Source: Nocardioides rubriscoriae (GTDB lineage: Bacteria > Actinomycetota > Actinomycetes > Propionibacteriales > Nocardioidaceae). From it: 64,000 nt of DNA. The stretch lies in NCBI RefSeq assembly GCF_008087085.1, contig NZ_VIYJ01000003.1:1-64000 (forward strand), read 5' to 3'. Both the position numbers and the translations under genes were made by a program. The notes beneath the pieces were generated by a model. That model searched no databases. It was not told where the DNA came from and worked only from the letters and a program-made list of their open reading frames with translations. Positions 43,182 to 53,543 of the stretch are shown one piece after another. Positions within the stretch are counted from its first letter, which is position 1; every line of letters begins with the position of its first letter.

Positions 43182-46043
43182 ATGGACGTTCGGCATTGGC
43201 TCAGCAGGGCCGTCGCTCTCACGCTGCTGACGGCCTTGGTCAGCGTGACCCACCTGACCGCCACCGCCGCCGGTCCGATCCCCAGGGCCGCGGTGCCGAA
43301 GGTCGGGACCGTGGTGATGACCATCAGGACGCCGGCGGGGGTGCCCGGCAAGGTGCGGCTCACGTCAGCGGGCAAGACCAGGACGTTCACCAAGGCGGCC
43401 CGCGGCACGACGATCCGGGTGCGCATGCAGGTGCCGGTGGGCCGGTGGCGCGTGTCCCCGCAGCAGGTCAGCGCCGGCTCGGCCCTCTACGCCGGCTCGT
43501 CGACCAGGCAGGTCGTCCAGGTCCGTGCGGGCAGGACCAGCGCGCTCACCGTCAGCTACACCAAGAAGGCGTCGACCGGGACCCTCGTGCTCGTCATCGA
43601 CGCCCCCGACGGCGTGCCCGGGACCGTGGGCCTGCAGTCGGGCAGCCAGTCCCGGGTCGCGACCAAGCCCCCCGCGGGCACGTCTGCCACCGTGCGGCTC
43701 TCGGTCCCGGCCGGGAGCTGGCGCGTGGCGCCCCGTGACGTGGTCGGCGAGTCAGCGCTCTACGCCGGCATCGCCGACAGAGCGGTGCTCTCGGTGGCCC
43801 CGGGGGGTACGGCGACGGCGACCGTCGCCTACAGCGCGGTGCCCTCGGTGCGTGACCTCCACGTGACGGCGATCGAGCCGACCCGGGTTCAGCTCGCCTG
43901 GACCGCACCGGCGGACGGCGCCGTCTACGTCGTACGCCGGGCACCCGGCACGGTCGCGCCGGCGTCGGCGACGGCCGGGAGCGCGGTCCCGGTCGACGGC
44001 CTCACCGCCACCGACACAGAGGTGATCGCGGGCCAGACGGTCACCTACTCCGTCTTCGCCCAGTCGCCCGGGTCGAGCAGCTGGGTCGGGCCGGTGTCGA
44101 CGGTCGTGACCCCGCCTCCCGTCGTCGTCTCGGGCGAGACGGCAGCCGTGGTGACCGACCCGGCCACGGTGATGATCACCGACCCAGACCAGGTCGTGAC
44201 CAGTGCGGCCGCGGGTCGGGTCACGGTCTCCGTGCCGGCGGGCCGCACTCCGGTGGTCGGCCAGAGCTGGGTGCTCCCGCCCGACACCGACCTGCCGACC
44301 GGCTACCTGGGCAAGGTCAGCAGCGTCGCGGCCGACGGTCGATCGGTCGCGCTCGTGCCGGCCGGGCTCGCGGACGCGTTCGACTACCTCGACATCGACG
44401 TGCCCAGCTTCGCGTCGCTGCCGGGCCGGCGGCTCGGGCCGGCCGGGCCCGGTGCGCGGGGACCTGACGCGGACCGCGGCGTCATCTCCTGCGACAGCGG
44501 TGTCGAGGGCACCCTCGCCATCGACCGCGACCTCGACCCGTACGGCGACCTGCACGCCACACTCACCACGACCGAGATCTTCGGCAAGAACATCCCGGTC
44601 GGGGCGTCGTTCGACGGCGAGTTCGGGGTGGTGGCCAACCTCGAGGCCAGCGCAACGATCGAGGGCAGCGCCGGCTGCGAGCTCGACCTCCCCAAGCTCG
44701 CCATCTGGTTCATGGCCGGTCCGGTGCCGATGGTCCTCACCGCCCAGCCGACCGGGTCGGTCGGGGTCAGCGGCACGGTGCACGAGAGCGTCGGGGTCAC
44801 GGCGAGCCTCGGTGCGGAGTTCGACGGCTACTTCGGGCTCGGCGGCGACGACTACATCGACGGGCGCCTGGTCACCTCGATCGACCCGCACGCGGACGTG
44901 ACGGTGGCCGGCGACCTGTCGCTCAACATCGGCGCCGTCATCGAGATCGGCATCGGCAGCGGCAACCCCAAGGCCGGTGCCCTGGTGGGGGCGCAGGCGA
45001 CGTTCACGGCCCTGGACGCCCACGCCACCGCGGTCCTCGGGCAGAACTGCCTCGAGGTCAGCGCCCAGCGCAGCGTCAGCGTGGGGCTGGAGGCCAAGGC
45101 GTGGCTCGGCGACCACGAGGTCACCACGTCGTTGGACGTCCCGTTCCTCAACGGCAGCGCCGACTGGGGCAGCAGCCCCTGGACCTATCCCAGCACCTGC
45201 GCCCCGGCGGAGTACCGCATCGCCAGCGGCTCGGTGCAGGTCTCGTCGAGCTGGTCGGGCGGGTGCGACAACGACGGCTACTGCGACGACTCCGACCCCG
45301 AGACGTCGTACAGCTCCACCTCGTCGGAGACCAGCGCCGCGTCGTTGCGGGTGGCCGACGGCGGTGGTGACTGGGTGCCGCGCTTCGCCAGCGACCCCGA
45401 CGTGCGCGACTTCCTGCAGGCGCCCATGGTCTTCGACTCCTGGAGCTACGACGCGCAGCAGGGCTACCACTGGAGCGGCTACGGCTGCAGCGAGACCTGG
45501 ACCCAGCAGACCGTCGGGCCGGTGCAGTTCGGGGGAGCGTTCTGGCAGTCCGGGGTGGCGACCGCCCCGCTGGCCGACCAGGGACTTCAGGCGGACCTGC
45601 TCGACTACAGCTACGGCTGGAACGACCTGCCGGTGGGCGACTGGACCGACACGTGGTGGTGGTGGTCGCTCGGGGCGTGGGACACCGACTACGCCAACGA
45701 GTACCCCCGGGTGCCGTTGCGGGACTCCTACTCCGGGTCGGCGTCGTGCGGCTGGGAGCCGTGGCAGAGCGACGTCTACTACCTCAACCTCGAGAACCTG
45801 GCGGCCAACAGCTACTGGTGGTCGCCCGACCAGGCGAGGCTGGCCAGCTCCGACGCCACGACGACCGCGCTGGACGGGTGCACCCCCACCGCCTGCCGGT
45901 GGCAGGTCGAGGGCACCGACACCTACGAGTTCAGGTCGAGGATCGGCGAGTGTTCCTGCGGGGCCACCGGCGACGGCAGCACGACCATCTCCTGGTCGTT
46001 CGTGGTCGAGAGCAGGGAGCCTCAGCCCGCCGGCAGGTCCTGA
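43182..46043 (+). CDS. Large secreted protein with N-terminal duplication, unknown function
   Basis: 953 residues. Signal peptide (about 1-31, AVALTLLTALVSVTHLTATAAG). Two tandem repeats of about 78 residues follow (about 42-118 and 121-198), sharing GVPG-x-V-x-L, V-x-VP-G-W-R-V-P and G-SALYAG. A fibronectin-III-like domain lies at about 205-290. The centre is beta-rich with LAIDRDLDPYGDLHATL; the last 250 residues are rich in Trp, Tyr, Asp and Ser (DTWWWWSLGAWDTDY) with several Cys. No catalytic motif is recognised. Possibly a surface adhesin or carbohydrate-binding protein. The 3' end overlaps the convergent amidase by 22 bp. Confidence 0.7.
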   Translation: MDVRHWLSRAVALTLLTALVSVTHLTATAAGPIPRAAVPKVGTVVMTIRTPAGVPGKVRLTSAGKTRTFTKAARGTTIRVRMQVPVGRWRVSPQQVSAGSALYAGSSTRQVVQVRAGRTSALTVSYTKKASTGTLVLVIDAPDGVPGTVGLQSGSQSRVATKPPAGTSATVRLSVPAGSWRVAPRDVVGESALYAGIADRAVLSVAPGGTATATVAYSAVPSVRDLHVTAIEPTRVQLAWTAPADGAVYVVRRAPGTVAPASATAGSAVPVDGLTATDTEVIAGQTVTYSVFAQSPGSSSWVGPVSTVVTPPPVVVSGETAAVVTDPATVMITDPDQVVTSAAAGRVTVSVPAGRTPVVGQSWVLPPDTDLPTGYLGKVSSVAADGRSVALVPAGLADAFDYLDIDVPSFASLPGRRLGPAGPGARGPDADRGVISCDSGVEGTLAIDRDLDPYGDLHATLTTTEIFGKNIPVGASFDGEFGVVANLEASATIEGSAGCELDLPKLAIWFMAGPVPMVLTAQPTGSVGVSGTVHESVGVTASLGAEFDGYFGLGGDDYIDGRLVTSIDPHADVTVAGDLSLNIGAVIEIGIGSGNPKAGALVGAQATFTALDAHATAVLGQNCLEVSAQRSVSVGLEAKAWLGDHEVTTSLDVPFLNGSADWGSSPWTYPSTCAPAEYRIASGSVQVSSSWSGGCDNDGYCDDSDPETSYSSTSSETSAASLRVADGGGDWVPRFASDPDVRDFLQAPMVFDSWSYDAQQGYHWSGYGCSETWTQQTVGPVQFGGAFWQSGVATAPLADQGLQADLLDYSYGWNDLPVGDWTDTWWWWSLGAWDTDYANEYPRVPLRDSYSGSASCGWEPWQSDVYYLNLENLAANSYWWSPDQARLASSDATTTALDGCTPTACRWQVEGTDTYEFRSRIGECSCGATGDGSTTISWSFVVESREPQPAGRS

Positions 46044-47443
46044 CCCGCGACCAGGTCGGGCGCGGGGAGCGGACCGAGCGAGCGGTCACGGGCGGCCTCG
46101 AGGCCGGCGGCGGCCTCGATCAGCGTGGGCTCGCTGCCCGCGGTGCCCCAGAACGCGACCGCGACGGGCAGCCCGTCCGCGAGCTGGACCGGCACCGTGA
46201 GCAGCGGGTAGCCCGCCATGGCGGCCGGCTGCGAGCACGACCCGGCATCGAGCAGCTCGTCGTCAGCGGTCTCGATCGGCGGGGCCGGGGCGTACGCCGG
46301 GGTCAGCAGCGCGTCGAGGTCGTGCGCGGCCAGTGCGCGGTCGATGCCGTCGGTGCGCGAGACCTGGCGGCAGCGGGCCAGGGCGGCGGCGTACTCGCTG
46401 CTGTTGACGCCGGGCACGGTCAGGGCCCGCTCGAGCAGCGACTGCCCGAAGCGCGACAGCTCGCGGTCGGCGTGGCGCAGGTTGAAGTCGATGACGTCGG
46501 CCACGGTGCGCGGGGTGTCACCGGTGCGGGTCGCGAGGTAGTCGAGCAGGCCGGCGGGGAACTCCGCGAGCATCACCGCGAGCTCGTCGTCCCAGCCGAC
46601 CGTGGCCAGGGCGCCGAGGTCGACGTCGTCGACGACGACGGCGCCGGCCGCCGAGAGCAGGCGCAGCGCCTCCTCGCCCGCGGCGTCGGCGCCGGCGGAG
46701 TAGCCCCACCACGGGGCGCGCGGTACGCCGATCCGCTTGCCGGCCAGGCGGCCCTCGACCGCGTGCGCGGCGTAGTCGACGCCGGTCTCGGCCATGGCCG
46801 TGAGGAGGGCGGCGGCCTCGGCGACGGTCGCGGTCATCGGGCCGGGGGAGTCCATCGACGCCGCGATCGGCACGACGCCGCGCGTCGAGACGGTGCCGAC
46901 GGTGGGCTTGAGCCCGACGCAGCCGTTGAACGCCGCCGGGCAGGTGATCGAGCCGTCGGTCTCGGTGCCGACGGCCAGGCGCACCAGGCCCGCACCGACC
47001 GCCGCGCCGCTGCCCGAGCTCGAGCCCCCGGCCGAGCGGTTCAGGGCGTAGGGGTTGCGGGTCAGGCCGCCGTAGCCGCTCCAGCCCGAGGTCGACTCGT
47101 CGTCGCGGAAGTTGGCCCACTCGCTGAGGTTGGCCTTGCCGACGACGACCAGCCCGGCCGCGCGCAGGCGGCGTACGAGCGGGGCGTCGGCGGCCGGCGG
47201 GTCGGCCGCCGCCAGCGCGAGCGACCCGGCGGTCGTGGCCAGCCCGGCGGTGTCGATGTTGTCCTTCACCAGCACCGGCCGGCCGTGCAGCGGGCCCCGC
47301 ACCCCGGTGGCCGCCTCGCGGTCGCAGGCGTCGGCCTGGTCCAGCGCCGTGGGGTCGAGAGTGCACACGGAACGGATGTGGGGGTCGATCTCGGCGATAC
47401 GGGCCAGGGTGTGCTCGACCTGCTCGCGGGACGTCTGCTTCAC
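46022..47443 (-). CDS. Amidase (amidase-signature family)
   Basis: 473 residues. Ser-Ser-Lys triad: Lys in [12 protein letters not shown], the Gly/Ser block [17 protein letters not shown] and [20 protein letters not shown]. It hydrolyses amides to acid and ammonia; the exact substrate is open. It stands alone, convergent with the large secreted protein and divergent from the YCII gene. Confidence 0.93.
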   Translation of the reverse strand: MKQTSREQVEHTLARIAEIDPHIRSVCTLDPTALDQADACDREAATGVRGPLHGRPVLVKDNIDTAGLATTAGSLALAAADPPAADAPLVRRLRAAGLVVVGKANLSEWANFRDDESTSGWSGYGGLTRNPYALNRSAGGSSSGSGAAVGAGLVRLAVGTETDGSITCPAAFNGCVGLKPTVGTVSTRGVVPIAASMDSPGPMTATVAEAAALLTAMAETGVDYAAHAVEGRLAGKRIGVPRAPWWGYSAGADAAGEEALRLLSAAGAVVVDDVDLGALATVGWDDELAVMLAEFPAGLLDYLATRTGDTPRTVADVIDFNLRHADRELSRFGQSLLERALTVPGVNSSEYAAALARCRQVSRTDGIDRALAAHDLDALLTPAYAPAPPIETADDELLDAGSCSQPAAMAGYPLLTVPVQLADGLPVAVAFWGTAGSEPTLIEAAAGLEAARDRSLGPLPAPDLVAGQDLPAG

Positions 47444-47502
47444 GCCGCGAACCTACGTGGTGTCGGATGGTGCCGACCGCACCCCCGTGGAAGGAACCCG
47501 CC

Positions 47503-47859
47503 ATGCCCGCGTACGTCGTCCTGTTCCCCGCCGACGACGAGGTCGAGTGGCAGGCTGCCGACCAGGCCACGCAGCAGGTCACCTACGACACCGACGCGGA
47601 GTTCGCCCGCCTCCTGGCCGCCGCCGGCGGCCGGATCACCGGCGGTGCCGGCCTCGCCCCGAGCAGCGCGACCCGCACCCTGCGCCGCGGGTCGGGGCCG
47701 GACCCGGTGGTCACCGACGGCCCTCACGCCGCGGGGCCCGCGCAGCTGGCGGGCTTCTTCCTCGTCACCTGCGACGACCTCGACACCCTCGTCGAGGCGG
47801 CGCGGGTGCTCACCCGGGTGCACCCGGTGGTGGAGGTCCGTCCGGTCGACGAGGACTGA
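47503..47859 (+). CDS. YCII-related domain protein
   Basis: 118 residues. [17 protein letters not shown] opens a YCII (DGPF) fold, with [31 protein letters not shown] and [11 protein letters not shown] matching the sigma-factor-associated YCII group. Role unknown. AAGGAA lies 6 nt before ATG 47503. It is convergent with the phosphotransferase gene. Confidence 0.85.
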   Translation: MPAYVVLFPADDEVEWQAADQATQQVTYDTDAEFARLLAAAGGRITGGAGLAPSSATRTLRRGSGPDPVVTDGPHAAGPAQLAGFFLVTCDDLDTLVEAARVLTRVHPVVEVRPVDED

Positions 47860-47884
47860 CCGGAGTCGGGCGACCGACGAGCCG

Positions 47885-48916
47885 TCACCCACCCACGAGC
47901 TCGAGCGTCCCGAGGTCGCGGATCGCGGCGCACGACCGCTCGACCATCGTGGCGAACATTCGGTCCCCGCGCTCGGTGCGGCCGGTGTAGACGCAGCCGA
48001 GCACCGCGATGAGCGGGCCCTGCAGCATCGAGGTGCGGTAGTCGAGCCAGCACTCGTCGAGGTCGTAGCCGGTGACGCCGTGGCCCAGCAAGCCCTGGTG
48101 GTACGTCGCCACGACCGCCGCCTCGTGGGCGCGGCGCAGGCTCGGGTCGAGGCCGGTGCCGAGCAGGAAGCCGAGGTCACGCAGCGGGGGTGCGAGCGAC
48201 GTGGTCTGCCAGTCGACGGCCACGCAGCCGGGCCCGCCGTCGGTGCGGAACATCAGGTTGTCGAGCCGGTAGTCGCCGTGCACCAGCGCGAATCGGGTGG
48301 CGCGCGCGAGCAGCCACGGGCCGGCCCGCACGGCGCTCGCGCGCAGGGTCTCCTGGTCCTCGGCCGACAGCCCACGACCGGCGTCGGAGAGGTAGAGCTC
48401 GACCGACGGGGCGTAGATCTCGGCGAGCAGGTCGGCGTCCTCCTGCTGGCTCAGGCTCAGGCCCTCGAGGTCGAGCAGCGACGCGTCGCACCACCGCGGG
48501 CCGTGCAGGCCCGCCAGGTTGCGGGCCGCGTCGTGGGCCTGCCCGGGCGTGCAGCCGGCGAGCTGGTCGCCCTGCTCGTGGTCGACGAGGTCCTCCAGCA
48601 GCAGCACGACCTGCGCGCTCGCCTCGTCGTACGCCGCGTGGTGGCAGGCCGGCACCCGGATGGCGACCGTCGGCGCGATCTCCTCGTAGAAGCGGACCTC
48701 GCCGCGGTAGGCGCCGCCGACCAGTGCGCGGGCGGCCGGGTCGGCGGAGCCCAGCTTGGCCAGCACGCTCGGGGGCACCCCGTCACCGGTCAGCGTGAGC
48801 CGGTGGCACTCGCCCATCTGCCCGGTGCCGACCCGGGTGGCGGTGACGGTGTCGACGCTCGCGCCGAGCGCCTCTGAGAGCCACGCCGCGTCGAGGTCGT
48901 CGACGCCCGCGATCAC
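47885..48916 (-). CDS. Phosphotransferase (APH/ecdysteroid-kinase-like family)
   Basis: 343 residues, kinase-like fold. Phosphate-loop-like [18 protein letters not shown]-type hinge [17 protein letters not shown], Brenner motif [13 protein letters not shown] (HGDxxxxN) and [17 protein letters not shown] (metal Asp). It phosphorylates a small molecule. GTG 48916 overlaps the stop of the upstream LLM gene (GTGA), so P450, LLM oxidoreductase and kinase form one coupled operon. Related kinases near P450 genes are common in lipid-degrading actinobacteria. Confidence 0.82.
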   Translation of the reverse strand: MIAGVDDLDAAWLSEALGASVDTVTATRVGTGQMGECHRLTLTGDGVPPSVLAKLGSADPAARALVGGAYRGEVRFYEEIAPTVAIRVPACHHAAYDEASAQVVLLLEDLVDHEQGDQLAGCTPGQAHDAARNLAGLHGPRWCDASLLDLEGLSLSQQEDADLLAEIYAPSVELYLSDAGRGLSAEDQETLRASAVRAGPWLLARATRFALVHGDYRLDNLMFRTDGGPGCVAVDWQTTSLAPPLRDLGFLLGTGLDPSLRRAHEAAVVATYHQGLLGHGVTGYDLDECWLDYRTSMLQGPLIAVLGCVYTGRTERGDRMFATMVERSCAAIRDLGTLELVGG

Positions 48917-50007
48917 CGTCGGCCCCAGCCGGGGTTGGCGGGCAGTGCTGACGATGCTTCCAGCGCGGTGGGCCGGATCGCCCGGTAGGCCTCGAGGACC
49001 GGCGCCAGCTCGGTGGGCGTCGCGCCGTGCAGGATCACGCTGTCGGCGCCCGCGTCGAGCTGGTCGACCACCCGGCGCGCGCACTGCGCGGCCGAGCCCG
49101 TCGCGGCGGCCGCCAGCCAGGCGTCGGGCAGCACCTCGGCGAGGTGGAGCAGCTCGTCGGTCGTGCCGATGGCGTCGAAGGCGCCGGGGTAGCCCTGCAC
49201 CAGCGGGTCGCCGCGGAAGCGCTCGTAGTCGGCCAGGTCCCAGCCGTTGGCCCTGACCAGGACCTCGCCGTAGCCGGTGAGGTAGGTCGCCAGCCGCCCG
49301 ACGAGCTTGCGCAGCCGCTGCTCCTCGGGGATCGACTCCTCGACCGTGGCGAGCACCGCCCAGACGCGCACCGAGGCGGGGTCGCGGCCGGCCTCCTCGG
49401 CCGCGCGGCGTACGACGGCGACCGAGTGGGCGAGGGTCTCGTCGGTGAGGAAGGTGTGCAGCACGACGGCGTCGGCGACCCGGCCGGCGAGCTCGAGCGA
49501 CCGGTCGCCGATGGCCATGAGCATCACCGGGACGTCCTCGTCGAAGGAGCTGTCCTGGCTGAGGTAGGGGTAGTGGCCGGCCGGGCCGTCGTGGCCGAAC
49601 CCCTCGCCGTGCCAGAGCCGTCGGTAGATGCCGATCGCGTCCTCGAGCTGCGCCGAGGTGATCCGCGGCAGCCCCATCACGTCCCACAGCAGGTCGAACC
49701 CGCGGCCGAGGCCCAGGGCGTAGCGCCCGCCCGACATGCGGTGCAGCGTCGTGGCCATGGTCGCGGTGACCAGCGGGTGGCGTGTCGAGTGGTTGGTCGC
49801 GGCGGTGCCGACCCCGAGAGCACTGCTCGCAGCCACGGCGGCGCCCGCCAGCACGCCTGCGTCCTTGACGTTGAAGCGTTCGGAGAGGAACACGCTGCCG
49901 AGGCCGAGCCGCTCGCCGAGGCGCACCTCGTCGAGCAGGTCGCGCGGCGAGGCGGAGTGGCCCGCCAGGCCGTAGAACCCCAGCTCGGTCAGGGCTTCAG
50001 TGGACAT
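48913..50007 (-). CDS. LLM-class F420-dependent oxidoreductase
   Basis: 364 residues. LGFYGLAGHSASPRDLLDEV, LGLGSVFLSERF, GGRYALGLGRGFDLLWDVMG and SQDSSFDEDVPVMLMAIGDRSLELAGRVAD are typical of F420-dependent luciferase-like enzymes. It lies between P450 (11-bp overlap) and phosphotransferase (4-bp overlap). A shared pathway is likely; the substrate is unknown. Confidence 0.85.
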   Translation of the reverse strand: MSTEALTELGFYGLAGHSASPRDLLDEVRLGERLGLGSVFLSERFNVKDAGVLAGAAVAASSALGVGTAATNHSTRHPLVTATMATTLHRMSGGRYALGLGRGFDLLWDVMGLPRITSAQLEDAIGIYRRLWHGEGFGHDGPAGHYPYLSQDSSFDEDVPVMLMAIGDRSLELAGRVADAVVLHTFLTDETLAHSVAVVRRAAEEAGRDPASVRVWAVLATVEESIPEEQRLRKLVGRLATYLTGYGEVLVRANGWDLADYERFRGDPLVQGYPGAFDAIGTTDELLHLAEVLPDAWLAAAATGSAAQCARRVVDQLDAGADSVILHGATPTELAPVLEAYRAIRPTALEASSALPANPGWGRR

Positions 50008-51205
50008 GGACGTGCTCCCAGCCTCGGACGGTGGACGTGTGGGCGCGCACCGAGCGCTCGTGCTCGACCACCCACGTCGGGTGGTGGGCGAGCAGTGCGG
50101 TCAGGGCGACCCGGCTCTCCAGACGCGCCAGCGCGGCCCCGAGGCAGAAGTGGACGCCGTAGCCGAACGACACGTGGTGCTCGATCACCCGGCGTACGTC
50201 GAACCGGTCGGCGTCGGGGTAGGCGCGCTCGTCACGGCCCGCCGACGACGTGAGCAGCAGGACCTTGGAGCCGGCCGGGATCGTCACGCCGTGCAGGGTC
50301 ATCGCCCGCTTGGTCCAGCGCCCCTGCACCGGGGAGGGCCCCTCGAAGCGCAGCAGCTCCTCGACGGCGCGGGGCACCAGGGACGGGTCGGCGGCGAGGA
50401 GGGCGCGCTGGTCGGGGTGCTGGTCGAGCAGCACCGCGGCCCAGCCGATCAGGCGGCCGACGGTCTCGGTGCCCGCGGTCGCCAGGAGCATCGCGAACTC
50501 GACGCACTCGCGCCGAGTCAGGTCGCTGCGCAGGAGGCCGGACAGCAGGTCGTCGGCCTGGTCGTCGGCCGGAAGGGCGGCCCGCCGCTCGAGCAGGTCG
50601 GTGAGGTAGGCGTCGAGCTCGCCCATCGCGGCCCCGGCGACGTCGTTGAACATGCCGACGTCGGGCAGCGCGTAGAACATCGTGTCGATGACCGTGCGGA
50701 CCTGCTCGCCGTCGTCCTCGGGGACGCCGAGCAGCCGGGTCATCACCATCGACGGCAGGAGCGCGCCGAAGTCCTGCACGAGGTCGAAGGGCTCGCCGGG
50801 GGTCCAGGGCGCCAGCAGGTCGTCGCAGATCGCCGCGATCTCGCCCTCGAGCCGGGCGGTGCGTCGAACGGTGAAGGCGCGGGCGACCTGCGAGCGCAGC
50901 CGGGTGTGGGCCGGCGGGTCGGTCAGGATCATCATCCCCGACTGCAGCTCCTGCTCGGAGAGGAACTCCAGCACGTTGCCGTGCGCCGAGCTGAAGGTCG
51001 CGGTGTCGCGCAGGGCCATGGCCACGTCGTCGTAGCGCGACAGCGCCCAGAAGCCGAGCCGCTCGTGGTGGTAGACCGGCGCCTCGTCGCGCATCCGCCG
51101 CCACACGTCGTACGGCGCCACGTCGAGCGCGGCGTCCGTCGGGTCGTAGTCGATCGGGAGGCGGTCGATCGGGGGGCTGGACACCTGTCCAACGTATCTG
51201 GACAC
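49997..51205 (-). CDS. Cytochrome P450
   Basis: 402 residues. I-helix LLATAGTETVGRLIG, K-helix VEELLRFEGP and heme-Cys loop FGYGVHFCLGAALARLE. Soluble actinobacterial type. GTG 51205 lies exactly at the centre of the palindrome TGGACACGTGTCCA, as for the P450 at 24910. First gene of the operon with an LLM oxidoreductase and a phosphotransferase; divergent from a Zn-alcohol dehydrogenase that may share the operator. Confidence 0.9.
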   Translation of the reverse strand: MSRYVGQVSSPPIDRLPIDYDPTDAALDVAPYDVWRRMRDEAPVYHHERLGFWALSRYDDVAMALRDTATFSSAHGNVLEFLSEQELQSGMMILTDPPAHTRLRSQVARAFTVRRTARLEGEIAAICDDLLAPWTPGEPFDLVQDFGALLPSMVMTRLLGVPEDDGEQVRTVIDTMFYALPDVGMFNDVAGAAMGELDAYLTDLLERRAALPADDQADDLLSGLLRSDLTRRECVEFAMLLATAGTETVGRLIGWAAVLLDQHPDQRALLAADPSLVPRAVEELLRFEGPSPVQGRWTKRAMTLHGVTIPAGSKVLLLTSSAGRDERAYPDADRFDVRRVIEHHVSFGYGVHFCLGAALARLESRVALTALLAHHPTWVVEHERSVRAHTSTVRGWEHVHVH

Positions 51206-51212
51206 GTGTCCA
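51178..51212. promoter_or_regulatory. Paired TGGACACGTGTCCA-type operators between P450 and alcohol dehydrogenase
   Basis: TGGACACGTGTCCA (51199-51212, perfect) is centred on the first base of the P450 GTG; TGGACACCTGTCCA (51178-51191, one mismatch) is centred 21 bp inside the coding region, two helical turns away. Same motif as upstream of 21116 and 24910. A TAGGGT (51219-51224) may be the -10 for the divergent alcohol dehydrogenase. Confidence 0.8.
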
Positions 51213-51238
51213 GCTGACTAGGGTGCGAGACTCGCCGG

Positions 51239-52273
51239 GTGCGAGCCGTGGTCGTCGACGCCGTCCGAGCCCGACCCGAGGTGCGCGAGGTGCCCGACCC
51301 CGTCGCCCCGCCGGGCGGGGTGGTCGTCGAGGTGCGCGCGACAGGGCTGTGCCGCAGCGACTGGCACGCCTGGGCCGGCCACGACGACATCGCACTCCCC
51401 CACGTGCCCGGCCACGAGCTGGCCGGCGTCGTCGTCGAGACCGGCGCCGGGGTCGAGCGGTGGGGAGTCGGTGACCGCGTCACCGTGCCGTTCGTCTGCG
51501 GCTGCGGGCGCTGCGACTGGTGCCGCGCGGGCGACGCGCAGGTCTGCCCCGACCAGCAGCAGCCCGGCTTCACCCACTGGGGCTCGTACGCCGAGCGCGT
51601 CTCGCTCCACGCCGCCGACGTCAACCTCGTGGCCCTGCCCGAGCGGGTCGGGTTCGTCGCGGCGGCGAGCCTGGGGTGCCGGTTCGCGACGGCGTACCGC
51701 GCGCTGGTCGGACGGGCGCGGGTGCTCCAGGGGGAGTGGGTCGCGGTCGTCGGCGCCGGGGGTGTCGGGCTCAGCGCGGTGATGGTGGCGCGGGCCCTGG
51801 GCGCCCGGGTCGTCGCGGTCGACCGCACCGCCGAGGCGCTCGCGGTGGCCACGACGCTGGGCGCCGAGCACGTCGTCCTCGCCGACGGGGTGGATGTGCC
51901 TGCCGCCGTCACCGACCTCACCGGCGGCGCCCACGTCGCCGTCGACGCCGTCGGCAGCGAGCAGACCTGCGCCGACGCGATCCACAGCCTGCGCCGGCGC
52001 GGCCGACACGTGCAGGTCGGCCTGCTGCCGCCCGTCGCGGGCCACCCACGGGTGCCGATGGACCGCGTGATCGCGTGGGAGCTCGACCTGCTCGGCAGCC
52101 ACGGCATGGCCGCGGCCGACTACCCCGCGATGCTCGCGCTCATCGAGATCGGGCGGCTGCGACCCGAGCTGCTCGTCGAGCGCACCGTCGGGCTCGAGGA
52201 GGCGGCGTCGCTGCTGCCCGACCTCGACCGGGCCACGGTGGCCGGGATGACGGTGGCCGAACCCACCCGCTGA
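51239..52273 (+). CDS. Zinc-dependent alcohol dehydrogenase
   Basis: 344 residues. Catalytic zinc: Cys in [13 protein letters not shown] and His in [10 protein letters not shown]; structural zinc: [17 protein letters not shown]; Rossmann motif [10 protein letters not shown]. Oxidises alcohols with NAD(P). Divergent from the P450 operon with 33 bp between starts, so probably co-regulated through the palindromes; it may act on the P450 product. Downstream purT follows after 23 bp. Confidence 0.9.
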   Translation: MRAVVVDAVRARPEVREVPDPVAPPGGVVVEVRATGLCRSDWHAWAGHDDIALPHVPGHELAGVVVETGAGVERWGVGDRVTVPFVCGCGRCDWCRAGDAQVCPDQQQPGFTHWGSYAERVSLHAADVNLVALPERVGFVAAASLGCRFATAYRALVGRARVLQGEWVAVVGAGGVGLSAVMVARALGARVVAVDRTAEALAVATTLGAEHVVLADGVDVPAAVTDLTGGAHVAVDAVGSEQTCADAIHSLRRRGRHVQVGLLPPVAGHPRVPMDRVIAWELDLLGSHGMAAADYPAMLALIEIGRLRPELLVERTVGLEEAASLLPDLDRATVAGMTVAEPTR

Positions 52274-52296
52274 CGCCATCTGGTTGGCTTGTCCCC

Positions 52297-53454
52297 ATGA
52301 CGCGACTGCTCCTCCTCGGTTCCGGCGAGCTCGGCCGCGAGGTGGCCCTCGAGGCTGCCCGCCTCGGCATCGAGGTGGTCGCCGCCGACCGCTACGACGG
52401 CGCGCCCGCCATGCTCGTCACCCCGCACCGCCGCGTGCTCGACATGACCGACCCCGAGGCGCTGAGCGCGCTGGTCCACGAGGTGCAGCCCGACCTCGTG
52501 GTGCCCGAGGTCGAGGCCCTGGCCACCGAGGCGCTGCTGGCCCTCGAGGAGGCCGGCACCCACGTCGTACCGACCGCCCGGGCGACCCGTCTGACCATGG
52601 ACCGCGAGGGCATCCGGCGCCTGGCCGCCGAGGAGCTGGGCCTGGCCACCTCGCCGTACCGCTTCGCCTCGAGCGAGGAAGAGTACGTCGCCGCGGTCGC
52701 CGAGATCGGCACGCCGTGCGTGGTCAAGCCCGTGATGAGCTCCAGCGGCAAGGGCCAGTCGACGGTGCGCCCCGGCGACGACCCGCTGACCGCCTGGGCC
52801 TACGCCCGCGACAACGCTCGGGTGCAGGGTCGGCCGGTCATCGTCGAGGGCTTCGTCGACTTCGTCTACGAGATCACCCTGCTCACCGTCAGCCACGCCG
52901 GCGGCATCACCGTGTGCCCGCCGGTCGGGCACGTGCAGGAGGCCGGCGACTACCGCGAGTCGTGGCAGCCGCACCCGATGAGCGCCGTCGCGCTCGAGCG
53001 CGGCGAGGAGATCGCCCGCACCGTCGTCGCCGCCCTCGGCGGTCACGGCCTCTTCGGCGTCGAGCTCTTCGTCACCGCCGACGACGAGGTGCTCTTCAGC
53101 GAGGTATCGCCCCGGCCCCACGACACCGGCATGGTCACGATGATCAGCCAGCCGACCAGCGAGTTCGCGCTGCACGTGCGCGCGATCCTCGGCCTGCCGG
53201 TGCGCCCCGACGACGTCGCCGTGACCACCCCGTCGGCCTCCGCGGTCGTGCTCGGCACCGAGTCCGGCACCCCGTCGTACGCCGGCCTCGACGCCGCGCT
53301 GGCGGTGCCGACCGCGCAGGTGCGGGTCTTCGGCAAGCCGACCTCGCACCCCGGACGCCGGCTCGCCGTCGCACTCGCCCAGGGCGACACCATCGACCAG
53401 GCGCGCGAGCGGGCGCGAGAGGCCGCGGCCGCCGTACGGGTCAGCATGCGCTGA
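52297..53454 (+). CDS. purT: Formate-dependent phosphoribosylglycinamide formyltransferase (PurT type)
   Basis: 385 residues. ATP-grasp enzyme: [21 protein letters not shown] at the N-terminus, ATP lid [63 protein letters not shown]. It makes formyl-GAR from formate, ATP and GAR in purine synthesis. The signature block [13 protein letters not shown] is typical of PurT rather than PurK. It fits with formate use by Fhs elsewhere in the window. Confidence 0.95.
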   Translation: MTRLLLLGSGELGREVALEAARLGIEVVAADRYDGAPAMLVTPHRRVLDMTDPEALSALVHEVQPDLVVPEVEALATEALLALEEAGTHVVPTARATRLTMDREGIRRLAAEELGLATSPYRFASSEEEYVAAVAEIGTPCVVKPVMSSSGKGQSTVRPGDDPLTAWAYARDNARVQGRPVIVEGFVDFVYEITLLTVSHAGGITVCPPVGHVQEAGDYRESWQPHPMSAVALERGEEIARTVVAALGGHGLFGVELFVTADDEVLFSEVSPRPHDTGMVTMISQPTSEFALHVRAILGLPVRPDDVAVTTPSASAVVLGTESGTPSYAGLDAALAVPTAQVRVFGKPTSHPGRRLAVALAQGDTIDQARERAREAAAAVRVSMR

Positions 53455-53510
53455 CCTCCGCTGACGGTGTGTGCCGACTTTGGTCAGTAGCTGTGCGAGC
53501 AAGGACACCC

Positions 53511-53543
53511 ACCCGGTCAGGACCCGGTCAGGACCCGGCCAGG
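53511..53543. repeat. 11-bp tandem repeat at the HEPN gene 3' end
   Basis: ACCCGGTCAGG, ACCCGGTCAGG, ACCCGGCCAGG in a row. The HEPN stop codon (53528-53530) lies inside the second unit, so a change in copy number could change the protein's end. Confidence 0.65.

Noticed and set aside
45653..48877. Very long plus-strand open frame (1074 codons)
   Set aside because: It runs antisense through the amidase and phosphotransferase genes, has Arg/Gly/Val-biased composition and no motifs; it is a shadow caused by high GC.
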